Assembly (NCBI GenBank): GCA_000492175.2
Contig: CP097573.1
Coordinates: 1,426,001 to 1,490,000, forward strand
Reading direction: 5' to 3'
Source: Firmicutes bacterium ASF500
GTDB lineage: Bacteria > Bacillota > Clostridia > Oscillospirales > Oscillospiraceae
Length of the DNA stretch: 64,000 nt
The translations under genes were made by a program, and so were the position numbers. Below are positions 9,006 to 19,042 of this stretch, in pieces. The notes below the pieces were generated by a model. It was not told where the DNA came from, searched no databases, and saw only the letters and a list, made by a program, of their open reading frames with translations. The first letter of the stretch is position 1. Every line of letters begins with the position of its first letter.

Positions 9006-9560
9006 TTATCCTCTACAGTAATAGATCAGCATACTCAGCTCCGCCGTCTCCGTCCCCGGATTTTGGTAGGCGTGGGGCACATCCGCGGCGAAGCGGATGG
9101 AATCCCCCTTGGTCAGCCGCACCTGATCCCCTGCCACGGTAATATCGACCTCCCCGGAGAACACCGTGACATACTCCACCACCCCCTTCATGTGGGGCTG
9201 TGTGGACAGGGCGCTGCCTGCCTTCATGACAATGCGGTAGGTCTCAAAGAGCTTCTGCTCGTCAAAGGTGAAGATGGGGTAGTTCAGATACCGCCCCTCG
9301 TCCTCCACCAGGGGCCGGGTGTCCGCCGCACGGACCACCGAGACGGCCTCTCCCCGCTCCTCCACCAGCGAGGTGAAGGAGACCTTATACCCGTTGGCGA
9401 TCTTCCAGACCACCGAAATGGTGGGGTTGACCTCCCCCTTCTCAATCTGCGCCAGCATACTCCTGGACACCCCTGTGGCAGAGGCGGCGGCGTCCAGCGT
9501 CAGCTTCTTCTCTTCCCTGATCCGCTTTGCGTTGGCGGCGATGGTATTTGTGATATCCAT
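9006..9560 (-). CDS. XRE-family regulator with cupin domain
   Basis: The ATG at 9560 gives 184 residues and has GAGGGAG upstream; the longer frame would include AT-rich promoter sequence. Residues 5-60 form the helix-turn-helix (LDAAASATGVSRSMLAQIEKG). The C-terminal 75 residues form a cupin (GVVEYVTVFSGEVDI, then KGDSIRFAADVPHAYQN). Such proteins usually sense a small ligand and repress a neighbouring transporter or catabolic gene. The divergent LysE exporter is the obvious target. The ligand is unknown. Confidence 0.85.
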   Translation of the reverse strand: MDITNTIAANAKRIREEKKLTLDAAASATGVSRSMLAQIEKGEVNPTISVVWKIANGYKVSFTSLVEERGEAVSVVRAADTRPLVEDEGRYLNYPIFTFDEQKLFETYRIVMKAGSALSTQPHMKGVVEYVTVFSGEVDITVAGDQVRLTKGDSIRFAADVPHAYQNPGTETAELSMLIYYCRG

Positions 9561-9671
9561 ATACAGTCTCCCTCTTGACAACATATCGGACTTGCAGTAC
9601 AATATCCAAGAAATCCAATATATCGGATGGTTCATACAATATCATACTTCAAACAGAAAGGAATGTCAATC
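9561..9671. promoter_or_regulatory. Divergent promoter region between the XRE-cupin and LysE genes
   Basis: This AT-rich 111 bp separates two divergent starts. ATATCGGA occurs at about 9584 and 9620 and TACAATAT occurs twice. These are plausible operator half-sites for the cupin regulator. LysE has AAAGGA 9 bp before its ATG. Confidence 0.45.
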
Positions 9672-10256
9672 ATGTTTCACTGGGCTTCATTCTTGACCTA
9701 CGCCGCCGTCACCTCCGTGACCCCCGGCCCCAACAACATCATGTCCATGTCCAACGCCAACCGCAGGGGCTTTCGGGGCGCAATGCCCTTCAATTTCGGG
9801 ATTCTGTCCGGATTTTTCATCGTCATGCTCCTCTGCACCGCCTTTTGCAGTCTGCTGTCCACTTGGATTCCCAAGATCAAAACGCCTCTGCTCATCGCGG
9901 GGGCGGGCTATATGCTCTACCTGGCCTGGGAGACCTTCCGCGGCTCCGACGCCATTGAGGAAAATCACTCCCGGGACGGCTTTCTGTCTGGCCTCCTCCT
10001 GCAATTCATCAACCCCAAAATCTACATCTACTGTATCATGTCCATGGAGGCCTACATTCTCCCCCTCTACAGCGGCCAGCCCCTGCCCCTGTTTGGCTTC
10101 GCCGTCCTGCTGACCCTCATCGGTTTTATCGCCACGCTGCTCTGGACAGCCTTCGGCTCGGCCTTCAAGTGGCTCTTCTCCCGGCACGCAAGGGTGGTCA
10201 ATACGATTATGGCTCTGCTTCTGGTCTACTGCGCCATTTCCCTGTTCCTGGCGTAG
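9672..10256 (+). CDS. LysE/RhtB family amino-acid exporter
   Basis: The ATG at 9672 gives 194 residues, the standard length of this exporter family. The N-terminus carries the conserved SVTPGPNNIMSMSNA stretch, and about six hydrophobic segments follow (near residues 3-25, 38-62, 68-85, 110-130, 140-165 and 172-193). A mid-protein QFINPKIYIY motif is also typical. LysE/RhtB proteins export lysine, arginine, threonine or homoserine by proton antiport. The substrate cannot be read from the sequence. The divergent XRE-cupin gene is the likely regulator. Confidence 0.88.
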   Translation: MFHWASFLTYAAVTSVTPGPNNIMSMSNANRRGFRGAMPFNFGILSGFFIVMLLCTAFCSLLSTWIPKIKTPLLIAGAGYMLYLAWETFRGSDAIEENHSRDGFLSGLLLQFINPKIYIYCIMSMEAYILPLYSGQPLPLFGFAVLLTLIGFIATLLWTAFGSAFKWLFSRHARVVNTIMALLLVYCAISLFLA

Positions 10257-10263
10257 ACATGCG

Positions 10264-10291
10264 ACGGCCCGCCCCGGTAGGGGCGGGCCGT
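10264..10291. terminator. Bidirectional hairpin between lysE and the activase operon
   Basis: ACGGCCCGCCCC pairs with GGGGCGGGCCGT over a 4-nt loop, between two convergent genes. Confidence 0.8.
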
Positions 10292-10295
10292 TCGT

Positions 10296-11630
<1,335 letters not shown>

Positions 11631-11661
11631 GGTGGGAACTCCTTTCCGGTGTGACGGGTTT

Positions 11662-11743
11662 GTAGGGCGGGACGACTCGGCCCGCCGTTCGTTCAAGTGG
11701 TGCGGTATCAGAGAGGCGGCGCGCCGGGGTCGTCGCGCCCTAC
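11662..11743. repeat. Dispersed inverted repeat, GGCGCGCC type
   Basis: Starts GTAGGGCGGGACGACTCGG and ends GGGTCGTCGCGCCCTAC; same family as 5836-5918. It lies in the gap between the two activase genes. Confidence 0.75.
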
Positions 11744-11766
11744 AGGTTGTGGGCGCGCGGCGATTC

Positions 11767-11842
11767 TGTAGGGGCGGATATCATCCGCCCGTCTTTTCGG
11801 GGAATGACCTGTTTTGCGGGCGGATGATATCCGCCCCTACAC
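11767..11842. repeat. Dispersed inverted repeat, GGGGCGGAT type
   Basis: TGTAGGGGCGGATATCATCC at the left pairs with GGATGATATCCGCCCCTACA at the right. A second copy of this type lies at 14849-14927. Its right edge is 6 bp from the TAA stop of the 977-residue activase. Confidence 0.85.
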
Positions 11843-11847
11843 ATATT

Positions 11848-14781
11848 TTACGGAGCCTTCCGTGCCTCGATCGCCGCCATCAGGGAACGAATCCGTATTT
11901 TCACCGCCCCCAGGTTGTTGATGTCGTCAATTTTCAGCTGGGTATACAGCTTGCCGCCCTCCTCCAGGATGGAGCGCATCTCGTCGCCGGTGATGGCGTC
12001 GATGCCGCAGCCGAAGGAGACCAGCTGAATGACCTCCATGTCCGGCTGGGTACACACATACCGGGCGGCGTTGTACATCCGGGCGTGGTAGGTCCACTGG
12101 TTGAGGACGTGCCGGGGGGCCTTGTCCTCCAGATAGGCCACCGCGTCCTCGGTGACCAGGACGAAGCCGTAGGAGGTAATCAGGTCGTTGATGCCGTGGT
12201 TGATCTCCGGGTCCATGTGGTAGGGCCGTCCGGCCACCACCAGGATGGGCCGTCCCTCGGCCCGGGCGCGGTCGATGTAGGTCCGGCCGGTGTTCCGCAG
12301 GTCGTTTTTATAGGCGTTGTAGGCGATATACGCGGCCTTCACCGCCGCCGCCGTCTCACGCTTGGGGATGTGGAACTCGTTGAAAAACCACTCCCCGGCC
12401 TTGCGCTCCATGTCCTTGGGGCGGTGGAGGCCGAAGTAGGGGTAGAGGTACCGGGTCCGCTTCAAATCGGGGACGTTTGCCGCCAGCAGCTCGGGGTAGT
12501 AGGCCACCACGGGACAGTTGTAGTTGTTGTCCCCCGCTCCCTCGTCGAAGTTGTAGGGCATACAGGGGTAAAAGATGGCGTCCACCCCCGCCTCTGCCAG
12601 GGCCTCCACATGGCCGTGGAGGAGCTTGGCGGGGTAGCACACCGTATCCGACGGGATGGTGCGCTGGCCCTTTAAGTAGAGCTTCCGGGAGGACTCGGGG
12701 GACAGGACCACCTCAAAGTTGAGCTGGGTGAACAGCTCGAACCAGAAGGGCAGGTTCTCATACATATTCAGCCCGAAGGGGATGCCAATTTTTCCCCGGG
12801 AGCCGTCCCCCTCCCCTCTGCCCTGGAGGGCCCGGAGCTTGGCGTACTTATACCGCATCAGGTCGGGCAGGCGGCTGGGCTCCTCCCCCAGGGGCCGGGA
12901 GCACCGGTTGCCCGACACGAACCGCCGCCCGCCGTCGAAGGAGTTCACAGTCAGGGAGCAGTGGTTGGTACACAGCCCGCAGGTGGCGGGCTTGGCGGTG
13001 TGGGTGAAGTGCTCCAGGGACTTGGCGCTGAGGAGAGCGGACCGCTCCAGCCCCAGGTCCCGGGCGGCTAAGGCGGCTCCAAAAGCCCCCATAATGCCGG
13101 AGATCACCGGGCGGGTGACCTCCCGGCCCAGCTCCTGCTCAAAGGCCCGGAGCACCGCGTCGTTGAGGAAGGTGCCCCCCTGAACCACGATGTGCTTCCC
13201 CAGATCATCGGCGGAAGCGGCTCGGATGACCTTGTAAATGGCGTTTTTCACGATGGAGGTGGACAGTCCGGCGGAGATATCCTCCACGCTGGCCCCGTCC
13301 TTCTGGGCCTGTTTTACGGAGGAGTTCATAAACACGGTGCACCGGGAGCCCAGATTCACCGGCTTCTGGGTGAACAGGCCCAGGCGTGCGAAGTCGGCGA
13401 TGCTGTAGCCCAGGGCCTTGGCGAAGGTCTCGATAAAGGAGCCGCAGCCGGAGGAGCAGGCCTCGTTGAGCATGATGGAGTCCACCGCCCCGTTGCGAAT
13501 CTTGAAGCACTTCATGTCCTGACCGCCGATGTCAATGATGAAGTCCACGTCGGGCTGGAAGTGGGCGGCGGCCTTGTAGTGGGCCATGGTTTCCACCAGC
13601 CCCAGGTCGCAGGAGAAGGCGTTCTTGATCAGGTCCTCGCCGTAGCCGGTGACGGCCGCGCCCTTAATCTGAATCCTGTCTCCGCACAACCGGTAGATTT
13701 CCCGCAGCTGTTCCAGGACGATGGCCACCGGGTTGCCCAGGTTGGAGTGGTAATAGGTATACAGCAGTCCGCCGTCGGGGGCGATCAGGGCCAGCTTGGT
13801 GGTGGTGGACCCGGCGTCCATCCCCAGGTAGGCGGGGCCGGCGTAGGTCGAAATGTCCGCCTCGGGGGGACGGCTGGCGTTGTGCCGGGCGGCAAATTCG
13901 TCGTACTCCGCCTGGCTGGTGAACAGGGGAGGCATGGTGTCCACCACCGTAGTGGCGGCGGCGCTGTCCTCCAGCTTTTTCAAAACCGTCTCAAAGGGGG
14001 CGGGGGAGTAGTCGGTGGCGCACAGGGCGGCACCCATGGCGGCGAAGCAGTCCCCGTCCTCGGGGAACACGGCGTGGTCGCCGTCCAGCTTTAACGTCTC
14101 CACGAACCGCTCCCGCAGACCCATGAGGAAGTGGAGCGGCCCGCCCAGAAAGACGATCTTGCCCTTGAGCTCCCGGCCCTGGGTGAGGCCGGCCACCGTC
14201 TGGTCCACCACCGCCTGGAAGATGGAGGCGGCTACGTCCTCCTTCCGGCCTCCCTGGTTGAGGATGGGCTGGATGTCGCTCTTGGCGAACACCCCGCACC
14301 GGGAGGCGATGGGGTAAATTTTCTCGTGCTTCAAGGACAGCTCGTCCAGCTCGTTGACGGTGACGTTCATCAGGGTAGCCATCTGGTCGATGAAGGCCCC
14401 GGTGCCTCCGGCGCAGGAGCCGTTCATCCGCTCCTCCAGCGCCCCGCCGAAGAAGATGATCTTGGCGTCCTCGCCTCCCAGCTCGATGACCGCGTCGGTG
14501 TCGGGGATGTATGTATTCACGGCGGCGGCGGTGGCGTAGACCTCCTGGACAAAGTCGATGCCGGCGGCGTCGGCCACACCCAGACCGGCGGAGCCGGTGA
14601 TGGTCACCTTGACGCTCTGTCCGGCCAGCAGGTCCCGGATGGAGTTCAGCGTCTCCAGGGCCCGCTCCCGGGTTTTGGAGAAGTGCCGCTCGTAGGACCG
14701 GAAGAGCAGCTGGTCCTGTTCGTTGAGGACCACCACCTTGACGGTGGTGGAGCCGATGTCAATGCCGACGCGCAGACTCAT
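11848..14781 (-). CDS. Acyl-CoA dehydratase activase, tandem BcrAD/BadF ATPase
   Basis: This 977-residue protein has two ASKHA-type activase domains. The first (residues 1-255) opens GIDIGSTTVKVVVLN and carries ELGGEDAK, NGSCAGGTGAFID and SRCGVFAKSD, whose cysteines would ligate the bridging [4Fe-4S] cluster. The second (about 315-590) carries LGMDAGSTTTKL, DIGGQDMK, NEACSSGCGSFIE and SRCTVFMNSS. A DUF2229-like module follows with CGLCTNHCSLTV. Such activases use ATP to inject an electron into 2-hydroxyacyl-CoA dehydratases of amino-acid fermentation. The dehydratase-like partner follows in the same orientation. The stop codon lies next to a dispersed repeat, compatible with fission of a once longer protein. 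Confidence 0.88.
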   Translation of the reverse strand: MSLRVGIDIGSTTVKVVVLNEQDQLLFRSYERHFSKTRERALETLNSIRDLLAGQSVKVTITGSAGLGVADAAGIDFVQEVYATAAAVNTYIPDTDAVIELGGEDAKIIFFGGALEERMNGSCAGGTGAFIDQMATLMNVTVNELDELSLKHEKIYPIASRCGVFAKSDIQPILNQGGRKEDVAASIFQAVVDQTVAGLTQGRELKGKIVFLGGPLHFLMGLRERFVETLKLDGDHAVFPEDGDCFAAMGAALCATDYSPAPFETVLKKLEDSAAATTVVDTMPPLFTSQAEYDEFAARHNASRPPEADISTYAGPAYLGMDAGSTTTKLALIAPDGGLLYTYYHSNLGNPVAIVLEQLREIYRLCGDRIQIKGAAVTGYGEDLIKNAFSCDLGLVETMAHYKAAAHFQPDVDFIIDIGGQDMKCFKIRNGAVDSIMLNEACSSGCGSFIETFAKALGYSIADFARLGLFTQKPVNLGSRCTVFMNSSVKQAQKDGASVEDISAGLSTSIVKNAIYKVIRAASADDLGKHIVVQGGTFLNDAVLRAFEQELGREVTRPVISGIMGAFGAALAARDLGLERSALLSAKSLEHFTHTAKPATCGLCTNHCSLTVNSFDGGRRFVSGNRCSRPLGEEPSRLPDLMRYKYAKLRALQGRGEGDGSRGKIGIPFGLNMYENLPFWFELFTQLNFEVVLSPESSRKLYLKGQRTIPSDTVCYPAKLLHGHVEALAEAGVDAIFYPCMPYNFDEGAGDNNYNCPVVAYYPELLAANVPDLKRTRYLYPYFGLHRPKDMERKAGEWFFNEFHIPKRETAAAVKAAYIAYNAYKNDLRNTGRTYIDRARAEGRPILVVAGRPYHMDPEINHGINDLITSYGFVLVTEDAVAYLEDKAPRHVLNQWTYHARMYNAARYVCTQPDMEVIQLVSFGCGIDAITGDEMRSILEEGGKLYTQLKIDDINNLGAVKIRIRSLMAAIEARKAP

Positions 14782-14848
14782 AGGAAATACCTTGCCTTTC
14801 TGAAAGGCTCCCTTGCTGGGGCAATTCTCAAAATGCTGAGCCTGCTTC

Positions 14849-14927
14849 TGTAGGGGCGGGTATTACCCGCCCGCCGCTGTCGGCAGACCGGTTGGCATCC
14901 TGCGGGCGGATAATATCCGCCCCTACA
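14849..14927. repeat. Dispersed inverted repeat, GGGGCGGAT type
   Basis: Opens TGTAGGGGCGGGTATTACCC and closes GGATAATATCCGCCCCTACA; same family as 11767-11842. It lies upstream of the activase gene. Confidence 0.85.
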
Positions 14928-15100
14928 AACAGAACCCTTCTCGTTGTTTGATCGAATTGCTCTAATAGGGAGGCTTTTTTGCTATCCTATGATACTGATT
15001 TTTTGTCGAGAAAACAACCAAATTAACGGCTTTTTAACAGGACAAAAGGGAAGAAAAGCGGGAAATTAACGGCTTTTCCGTGAGCAAAAGCGACAAAAAT
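14928..15100. other. Intergenic AT-rich stretch, no gene seen
   Basis: Between the activase start and the M56-gene terminator. It presumably holds the activase promoter on the minus strand. The hexamers are not clear enough to place it, and no reading frame stands out. Confidence 0.4.
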
Positions 15101-15129
15101 CACCCCGGCGGCCTATGGCCGCCGGGGTG
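15101..15129 (-). terminator. Intrinsic terminator of the BlaI-M56 operon
   Basis: CACCCCGGCGGCC pairs perfectly with GGCCGCCGGGGTG over a 3-nt loop. It is followed on the minus strand by a T-rich tract. Confidence 0.85.
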
Positions 15130-15143
15130 AAAACAGCGCTGGG

Positions 15144-18100
15144 TCAGTCATAAATACTCCGGATGGTGCGGTACAGCTCCGGGCTGCGGGCAAAGATATC
15201 GATGGGCTCCGGGGTCGCGGCGAAGTTCCTGTGTCTGAGGCAGACCACGTCCTTCTCGCTGCCCACCGACAGGGTGAGCCGGCCGGCATCCTCCGCGATC
15301 TCGCGCCCCGTATACTCCTCCATTCCGCTCCCCCGCACCTGGATTGTGATGGCGTACTGACCGTGCTTTTCCTGGTCGTACTCATCAGAGAACAGGTGGT
15401 ACATCGCCTGGGTAAGCTGGCCTTTCAGGGCCGGGAGGTCCAGCGTGATCTCCTGCCCCGAGCTCCCCGTGGTCACTGAGACCACGTCCTCGGGCCGCAG
15501 GCAGGCGGCGAATCGCTCCGTAGACATCACCTCATAGTCGGCAAAGTCGTCCGCTATCTCCCGGTATCGGGCGTCCAGGAGTACCACCGAGGGCTGGTCG
15601 GCCAGGACGGTCCAGTCCCCCTCCCGCAGCTCCAGGACCCACCGCCCCCAGTGCTCCTTATCGCCATCATACATTAGCTGGACGCTGCCGGCGGTTCGGT
15701 CCTTTTGGCCGCTGAGGAAGGAAAACTCCTCCGTCGGGTTGGGCAGTCCCTGGAGCTGGTGGCCCAGAGCTTTTACAAAGTCCAGGCTGTACCGCTCCAG
15801 CTCCGTCCTTGACATCGTGATGGGGATTTCCGGGTGCTGGAGAACCATCTCCTGCATTCTGGCCAGGCTGGCAATGGAGGAGGGGATCATACTGCTCCTG
15901 ACCTGGGCGCGGAAAATGGGGCCGTACTCCCACTCCTCGCCCTCCTCCAAGCTGAGGTACTCGCTGAGCGCGTCCCCTGGGATTACCCAGGCCCACTCGT
16001 TCCAGTACATCAGGGTGTAGGTGGCCTCATTCCTGCCGTCAGACAGCACAATCCGGGAGGCCTCCCACAGCTTTTTGGGGGAGGGAGGAGTGTCGTTTTC
16101 CTCCGGTTCCACGAAGAGGCACAGCTTCTCCTTCGCCTGCGCCAGAAGGTCCGGGTCGGTGATGGGCTCCGGGTAGACGGCGCTGGAGGAGGATGGCGGG
16201 TGGAGCTGGATGGACACGGCGCTGCCCACATCCCTGAGGAACTGGTCCAGGGGAGAAGCGTCCGGCAGGGTGGCCGTCCCGATGATGATCGAAAAGGACG
16301 CCAGCTCAGCCAGCTGGTCATACAGGTCGGAGGGGAAGCAGGCCACCAGGGTAACCGGGTCGTCTGGCTGGACCAGAAGGCAGAACCCCTCCCAGGGGAC
16401 GAGCCAATACCGGCGGGCGGCTTCCAGGTCCCGCTCCTTTGTGGGGAAGAGGCTGACAGGACACCCCTCCAGGAGAAATTGGTGCTTCAGCTCCTCCCGG
16501 GAGACCGTCTTCTGATCCTGAGAATCACTGCTCAGGCTGAGCGGGGCCCAGACCCCGTCCTCCACCTCGGCCACCGGAATCGCTTGAGAAAGCAGCTCCT
16601 TGGCCTGGGTCAAATTCTCCGGGGTGTCGATCCGGCCAGGGGCCAAGGTGCTATAGTGGAGGGGCTGGCCCACAAAGATGGACTGGGCGCTGGCCAGATC
16701 AGTGAGGAAGCGGTCAAGTTCTGGGGAGCCGGCTTCGTCTTTCCGGGTGCTGAGCCGTGCCAGACCTTCCAGAACAGAGATCACGTCGTCCCCCTGTCTG
16801 GAGATACAGGTCCCGCTGACACCCTCCAGCTGGGCGGTCTCCCCCTCCTCCTCTTGGAGGTCTATGCTCTGCCTCCAGAGACTTCCTGGAAACAGATAGG
16901 TATGGTCGTTCTGCCACAGGAGGGAGTATTCCTTGTCCTCGCCCTCAAAGGTGAGGATGACTCGGGATTCATGCAGCAGTTCCTTTGTGCTCAGGTCGGG
17001 CTGGGGGTCCTCGCTGTCCAGAAGGCGGAAGCCGGACAGGGCCTCCTTCGCCTGGGGCAGCAGGTCCTCGCCGGAGATGGGGTAGGGGTAGAAGATACTG
17101 GAATAGGCGGGCGGGCAGTAGCGGATGGCCGTGGTCCGCTCCAGGTAATCCAGGAGTATTCCGTTCTCCCGCTCTGCCGGTCCCCGTTCGGCGAAGACGA
17201 ACACCGCCGCCAGGATCAGGACAGAGACGGCGGCGAAGAGGGCGGTCCGTACCGTCTCGGGCTTTTTCACCAGCTGGGCCACCCGCTGTTGGATGGACTT
17301 CCTGCCGCCGGTCATGGCGGTGGAGCAGGACAGAAGGTCGGCGGGCCGCGGGGACCGCTGGGCCACCATGTCCACCAGGGTGCGGCCATAGGGGACCCGC
17401 TCCCCCTCTCCCAGCCGGGCCACCGCCCCCTCGTCGCAGGCCAGCTCGCCGTCCCCCTTGGACAGCCAGACCGCCAGCCACACCAGGGGGTTGTACCAGT
17501 GGAGGGCCAGGGCCAGACACCGCAGGAGGGACCAGATGTGGTCCCTGTGGGCATAGTGGGTCAGCTCGTGGGCCAGCACGTGCCGCAGGGCGTCGGGGTT
17601 TTCCGCCGCCCCCGGGGTCACGTAGACGGCGGGCTTGAATACCCCGAACAGGCAGGGGGAACTCAGGTGCGCCGCCGTGTAGACGGGGATGGGGGCCTCT
17701 GTCCCCTCCAGCGTTTCCCGCCGCTTTCGCAGTCCGCTATAGAAGCGCAGATTGGAGGCCAGTACCACCAACGCCGTCAAAGCCGTGCCAGCGATCCAGA
17801 TAACGATCAGCACTTCCAAGGCGGTCATCATAAAAAAGTAGTGGGTAATGCTCTTCCCGTCATAGACCACGCCGCCGGAGTAGTATTCCCAGTCGGCCTC
17901 GCCGTGGAGCGTGCGGGTGTATTGAGGCGGCTCCACTGGCAGCACTTGGTCTCTGGGGCTGCGCTCTGTGGGGATGGCATACAGCATGGTATCATCCAGC
18001 CGGGGCGTCACATCCTGGGCCAGATTGGAGGCCAGCACCGGCAGAGCGTCGCCGGCGGCGGGCAGCTGGACCTGGAAGGGCACCAGCAGCCGCAGGAGGA

Positions 18101-18251
18101 CCACCCCCCACAGGGCGTATCTCAGCCGGGCGGACAGCTTATTCCGGAAGAGATACCGCGCCGCCAGCACGATCAAAATCAGGGCGCTGGAGGTGATCGC
18201 CCACTGGATCATCAGCTTCATATCAATCACCCACTGAATCAACTGCATCAT
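15144..18251 (-). CDS. BlaR1/MecR1-like M56 metallopeptidase with repeated ectodomain
   Basis: This 1,035-residue membrane protein starts with hydrophobic helices (residues 10-35, 38-55, about 140-160). The M56 zinc-protease motif is HELTHYAHRDH near residue 230, with the downstream GELACDEGA glutamate. A further helix lies near residues 335-355. The remaining 680 residues are extracellular. They lack the penicillin-binding SxxK domain of true BlaR1 and instead contain about three diverged copies of one module (PYPISGEDLLPQAKEAL, RIDTPENLTQAKELL, PEPITDPDLLAQAKEKL). The start overlaps the BlaI-like stop as ATGA, so the two are translationally coupled. The stimulus is unknown; a beta-lactam sensor role is not supported. 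Confidence 0.8.
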   Translation of the reverse strand: MMQLIQWVIDMKLMIQWAITSSALILIVLAARYLFRNKLSARLRYALWGVVLLRLLVPFQVQLPAAGDALPVLASNLAQDVTPRLDDTMLYAIPTERSPRDQVLPVEPPQYTRTLHGEADWEYYSGGVVYDGKSITHYFFMMTALEVLIVIWIAGTALTALVVLASNLRFYSGLRKRRETLEGTEAPIPVYTAAHLSSPCLFGVFKPAVYVTPGAAENPDALRHVLAHELTHYAHRDHIWSLLRCLALALHWYNPLVWLAVWLSKGDGELACDEGAVARLGEGERVPYGRTLVDMVAQRSPRPADLLSCSTAMTGGRKSIQQRVAQLVKKPETVRTALFAAVSVLILAAVFVFAERGPAERENGILLDYLERTTAIRYCPPAYSSIFYPYPISGEDLLPQAKEALSGFRLLDSEDPQPDLSTKELLHESRVILTFEGEDKEYSLLWQNDHTYLFPGSLWRQSIDLQEEEGETAQLEGVSGTCISRQGDDVISVLEGLARLSTRKDEAGSPELDRFLTDLASAQSIFVGQPLHYSTLAPGRIDTPENLTQAKELLSQAIPVAEVEDGVWAPLSLSSDSQDQKTVSREELKHQFLLEGCPVSLFPTKERDLEAARRYWLVPWEGFCLLVQPDDPVTLVACFPSDLYDQLAELASFSIIIGTATLPDASPLDQFLRDVGSAVSIQLHPPSSSSAVYPEPITDPDLLAQAKEKLCLFVEPEENDTPPSPKKLWEASRIVLSDGRNEATYTLMYWNEWAWVIPGDALSEYLSLEEGEEWEYGPIFRAQVRSSMIPSSIASLARMQEMVLQHPEIPITMSRTELERYSLDFVKALGHQLQGLPNPTEEFSFLSGQKDRTAGSVQLMYDGDKEHWGRWVLELREGDWTVLADQPSVVLLDARYREIADDFADYEVMSTERFAACLRPEDVVSVTTGSSGQEITLDLPALKGQLTQAMYHLFSDEYDQEKHGQYAITIQVRGSGMEEYTGREIAEDAGRLTLSVGSEKDVVCLRHRNFAATPEPIDIFARSPELYRTIRSIYD

Positions 18252-18628
18252 AGTTCTCCCTCCTCCGCTTTTCGCAAAATCTCATACAGTTCGTCAATTT
18301 CCGCCTTGGACAGGGCCTGATCCTCCGCCAAGGCGGACATCATCAGCCCCACGCTGCCCCGATACACCTTGTCCAGGAAGGACCGGGTCTCCCGGCGCGC
18401 CGCCCGGTCCCTGGACACCATCGGGGTGTAGTGTTTCGTCCGGCCCTCCAGGTCGCAGTGGACCAGTCCCTTGTCCTCCATCCGCCGCAGAGTGGTGATG
18501 GTGGTGCTCTTGGCCCAGCCCAGCCGGTCACCCAGCGCCGCCACCAGCTCCATCACCGTCATGGGCGACCTCTCCCACAGGCAGTCTAATACATACCACT
18601 CGCTGTTGGTCAGATTGATGTTGTCCAT
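18248..18628 (-). CDS. BlaI/MecI family transcriptional repressor
   Basis: The ATG at 18628 was chosen over a GTG at 18637 that overlaps the AAGGAG site. The product is 126 residues, normal for the family. The winged helix covers residues 1-75 (LTNSEWYVLDCLWE, GWAKSTTITTLRRMEDKGL), followed by the dimerization helices where BlaI-type repressors are cleaved upon signalling. It is the first gene of an operon with the M56 protease. The promoter upstream carries a dyad operator. Confidence 0.9.
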   Translation of the reverse strand: MDNINLTNSEWYVLDCLWERSPMTVMELVAALGDRLGWAKSTTITTLRRMEDKGLVHCDLEGRTKHYTPMVSRDRAARRETRSFLDKVYRGSVGLMMSALAEDQALSKAEIDELYEILRKAEEGEL

Positions 18629-18653
18629 GATGTCCACTCCTTTGGTTTACTTT

Positions 18654-18690
18654 GTAGACCTATCATACCACAGTTGGTCTACAGTGTCAA
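18654..18690 (-). promoter_or_regulatory. Promoter with overlapping BlaI-type operator
   Basis: On the minus strand TTGACA (18690-18685) and TATGAT (18667-18662) are separated by 17 bp. GTAGACC at 18654-18660 and GGTCTAC at 18676-18682 form a dyad spanning the core, with TACAGTGT resembling BlaI/MecI boxes. Binding would block the promoter, so the operon is probably autorepressed. Confidence 0.75.
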
Positions 18691-18725
18691 CCTGTATTTT
18701 TCGCAAACAATGCGCCCCCCTCCGG

Positions 18726-18754
18726 TTGACAGCGTTTCTCCGCTCTGATATACT
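18726..18754 (+). promoter_or_regulatory. Sigma-A promoter of the FMN riboswitch-ribU transcript
   Basis: TTGACA (18726-18731) and TATACT (18749-18754) are separated by 17 bp, about 25 bp before the riboswitch begins. Confidence 0.8.
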
Positions 18755-18778
18755 GTCAGGGACAACTGAATCGTATAA

Positions 18779-18886
18779 TGTCTTCAGGGCAGGGTGAAAT
18801 TCCCGATCGGCGGTAAAGTCCGCGAGCGCGAAAGCGCTGATTTGGCGCGATTCCAAAACCGACAGTATAGTCTGGATTTGAAGAAG
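18779..18886 (+). ncRNA. FMN riboswitch (RFN element)
   Basis: The conserved FMN aptamer blocks occur in order: TCTTCAGGGCAGGGTGAAA, TTCCCGATCGGCGGTAAAG, TCCGCGAGC, then GATTCCAAAACCGACAGTA and TAGTCTGGAT. The P1 stem is TCTTCA (18781) with TGAAGA (18879). The aptamer precedes the riboflavin transporter gene ribU and ends about 100 nt before a terminator hairpin. Known aptamers of this class shut off flavin genes when FMN is bound. Confidence 0.95.
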
Positions 18887-18970
18887 GTGTGTTGAAATGA
18901 CCGGCGGTCGGGCCGGGCTTTTGCACGTTCTTCTGTCGATCCGGACAGCAGCTCTGTTGACATATTCAAT

Positions 18971-19030
18971 ACACCTGAAAAAATCAGCGCCTGAACGTCA
19001 TTTCAATACGTTCAGGTGTTAATTTTTTTA
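18971..19030 (+). terminator. Riboswitch expression platform: terminator with competing antiterminator strand
   Basis: CGCCTGAACGT (18988-18998) pairs with ACGTTCAGGTG (19008-19018), followed by a TTTTTTT-containing tract ending at 19030, just before the ribosome site. Upstream ACACCTGAA (18971-18979) is an exact complement of TTCAGGTGT (19011-19019) and can displace the terminator stem. Confidence 0.85.
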
Positions 19031-19042
19031 GGAGGCTTTTTT

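Noticed and set aside
16000..18300. Calling the M56 protein a beta-lactam resistance sensor
   Set aside because: No penicillin-binding SxxK/KTG domain and no beta-lactamase gene in the window.
15834..18320. An 828-residue antisense frame over the M56 gene
   Set aside because: Low-complexity Gly/Gln/Arg composition and no ribosome site. The opposite strand has a clear protease with operon context.
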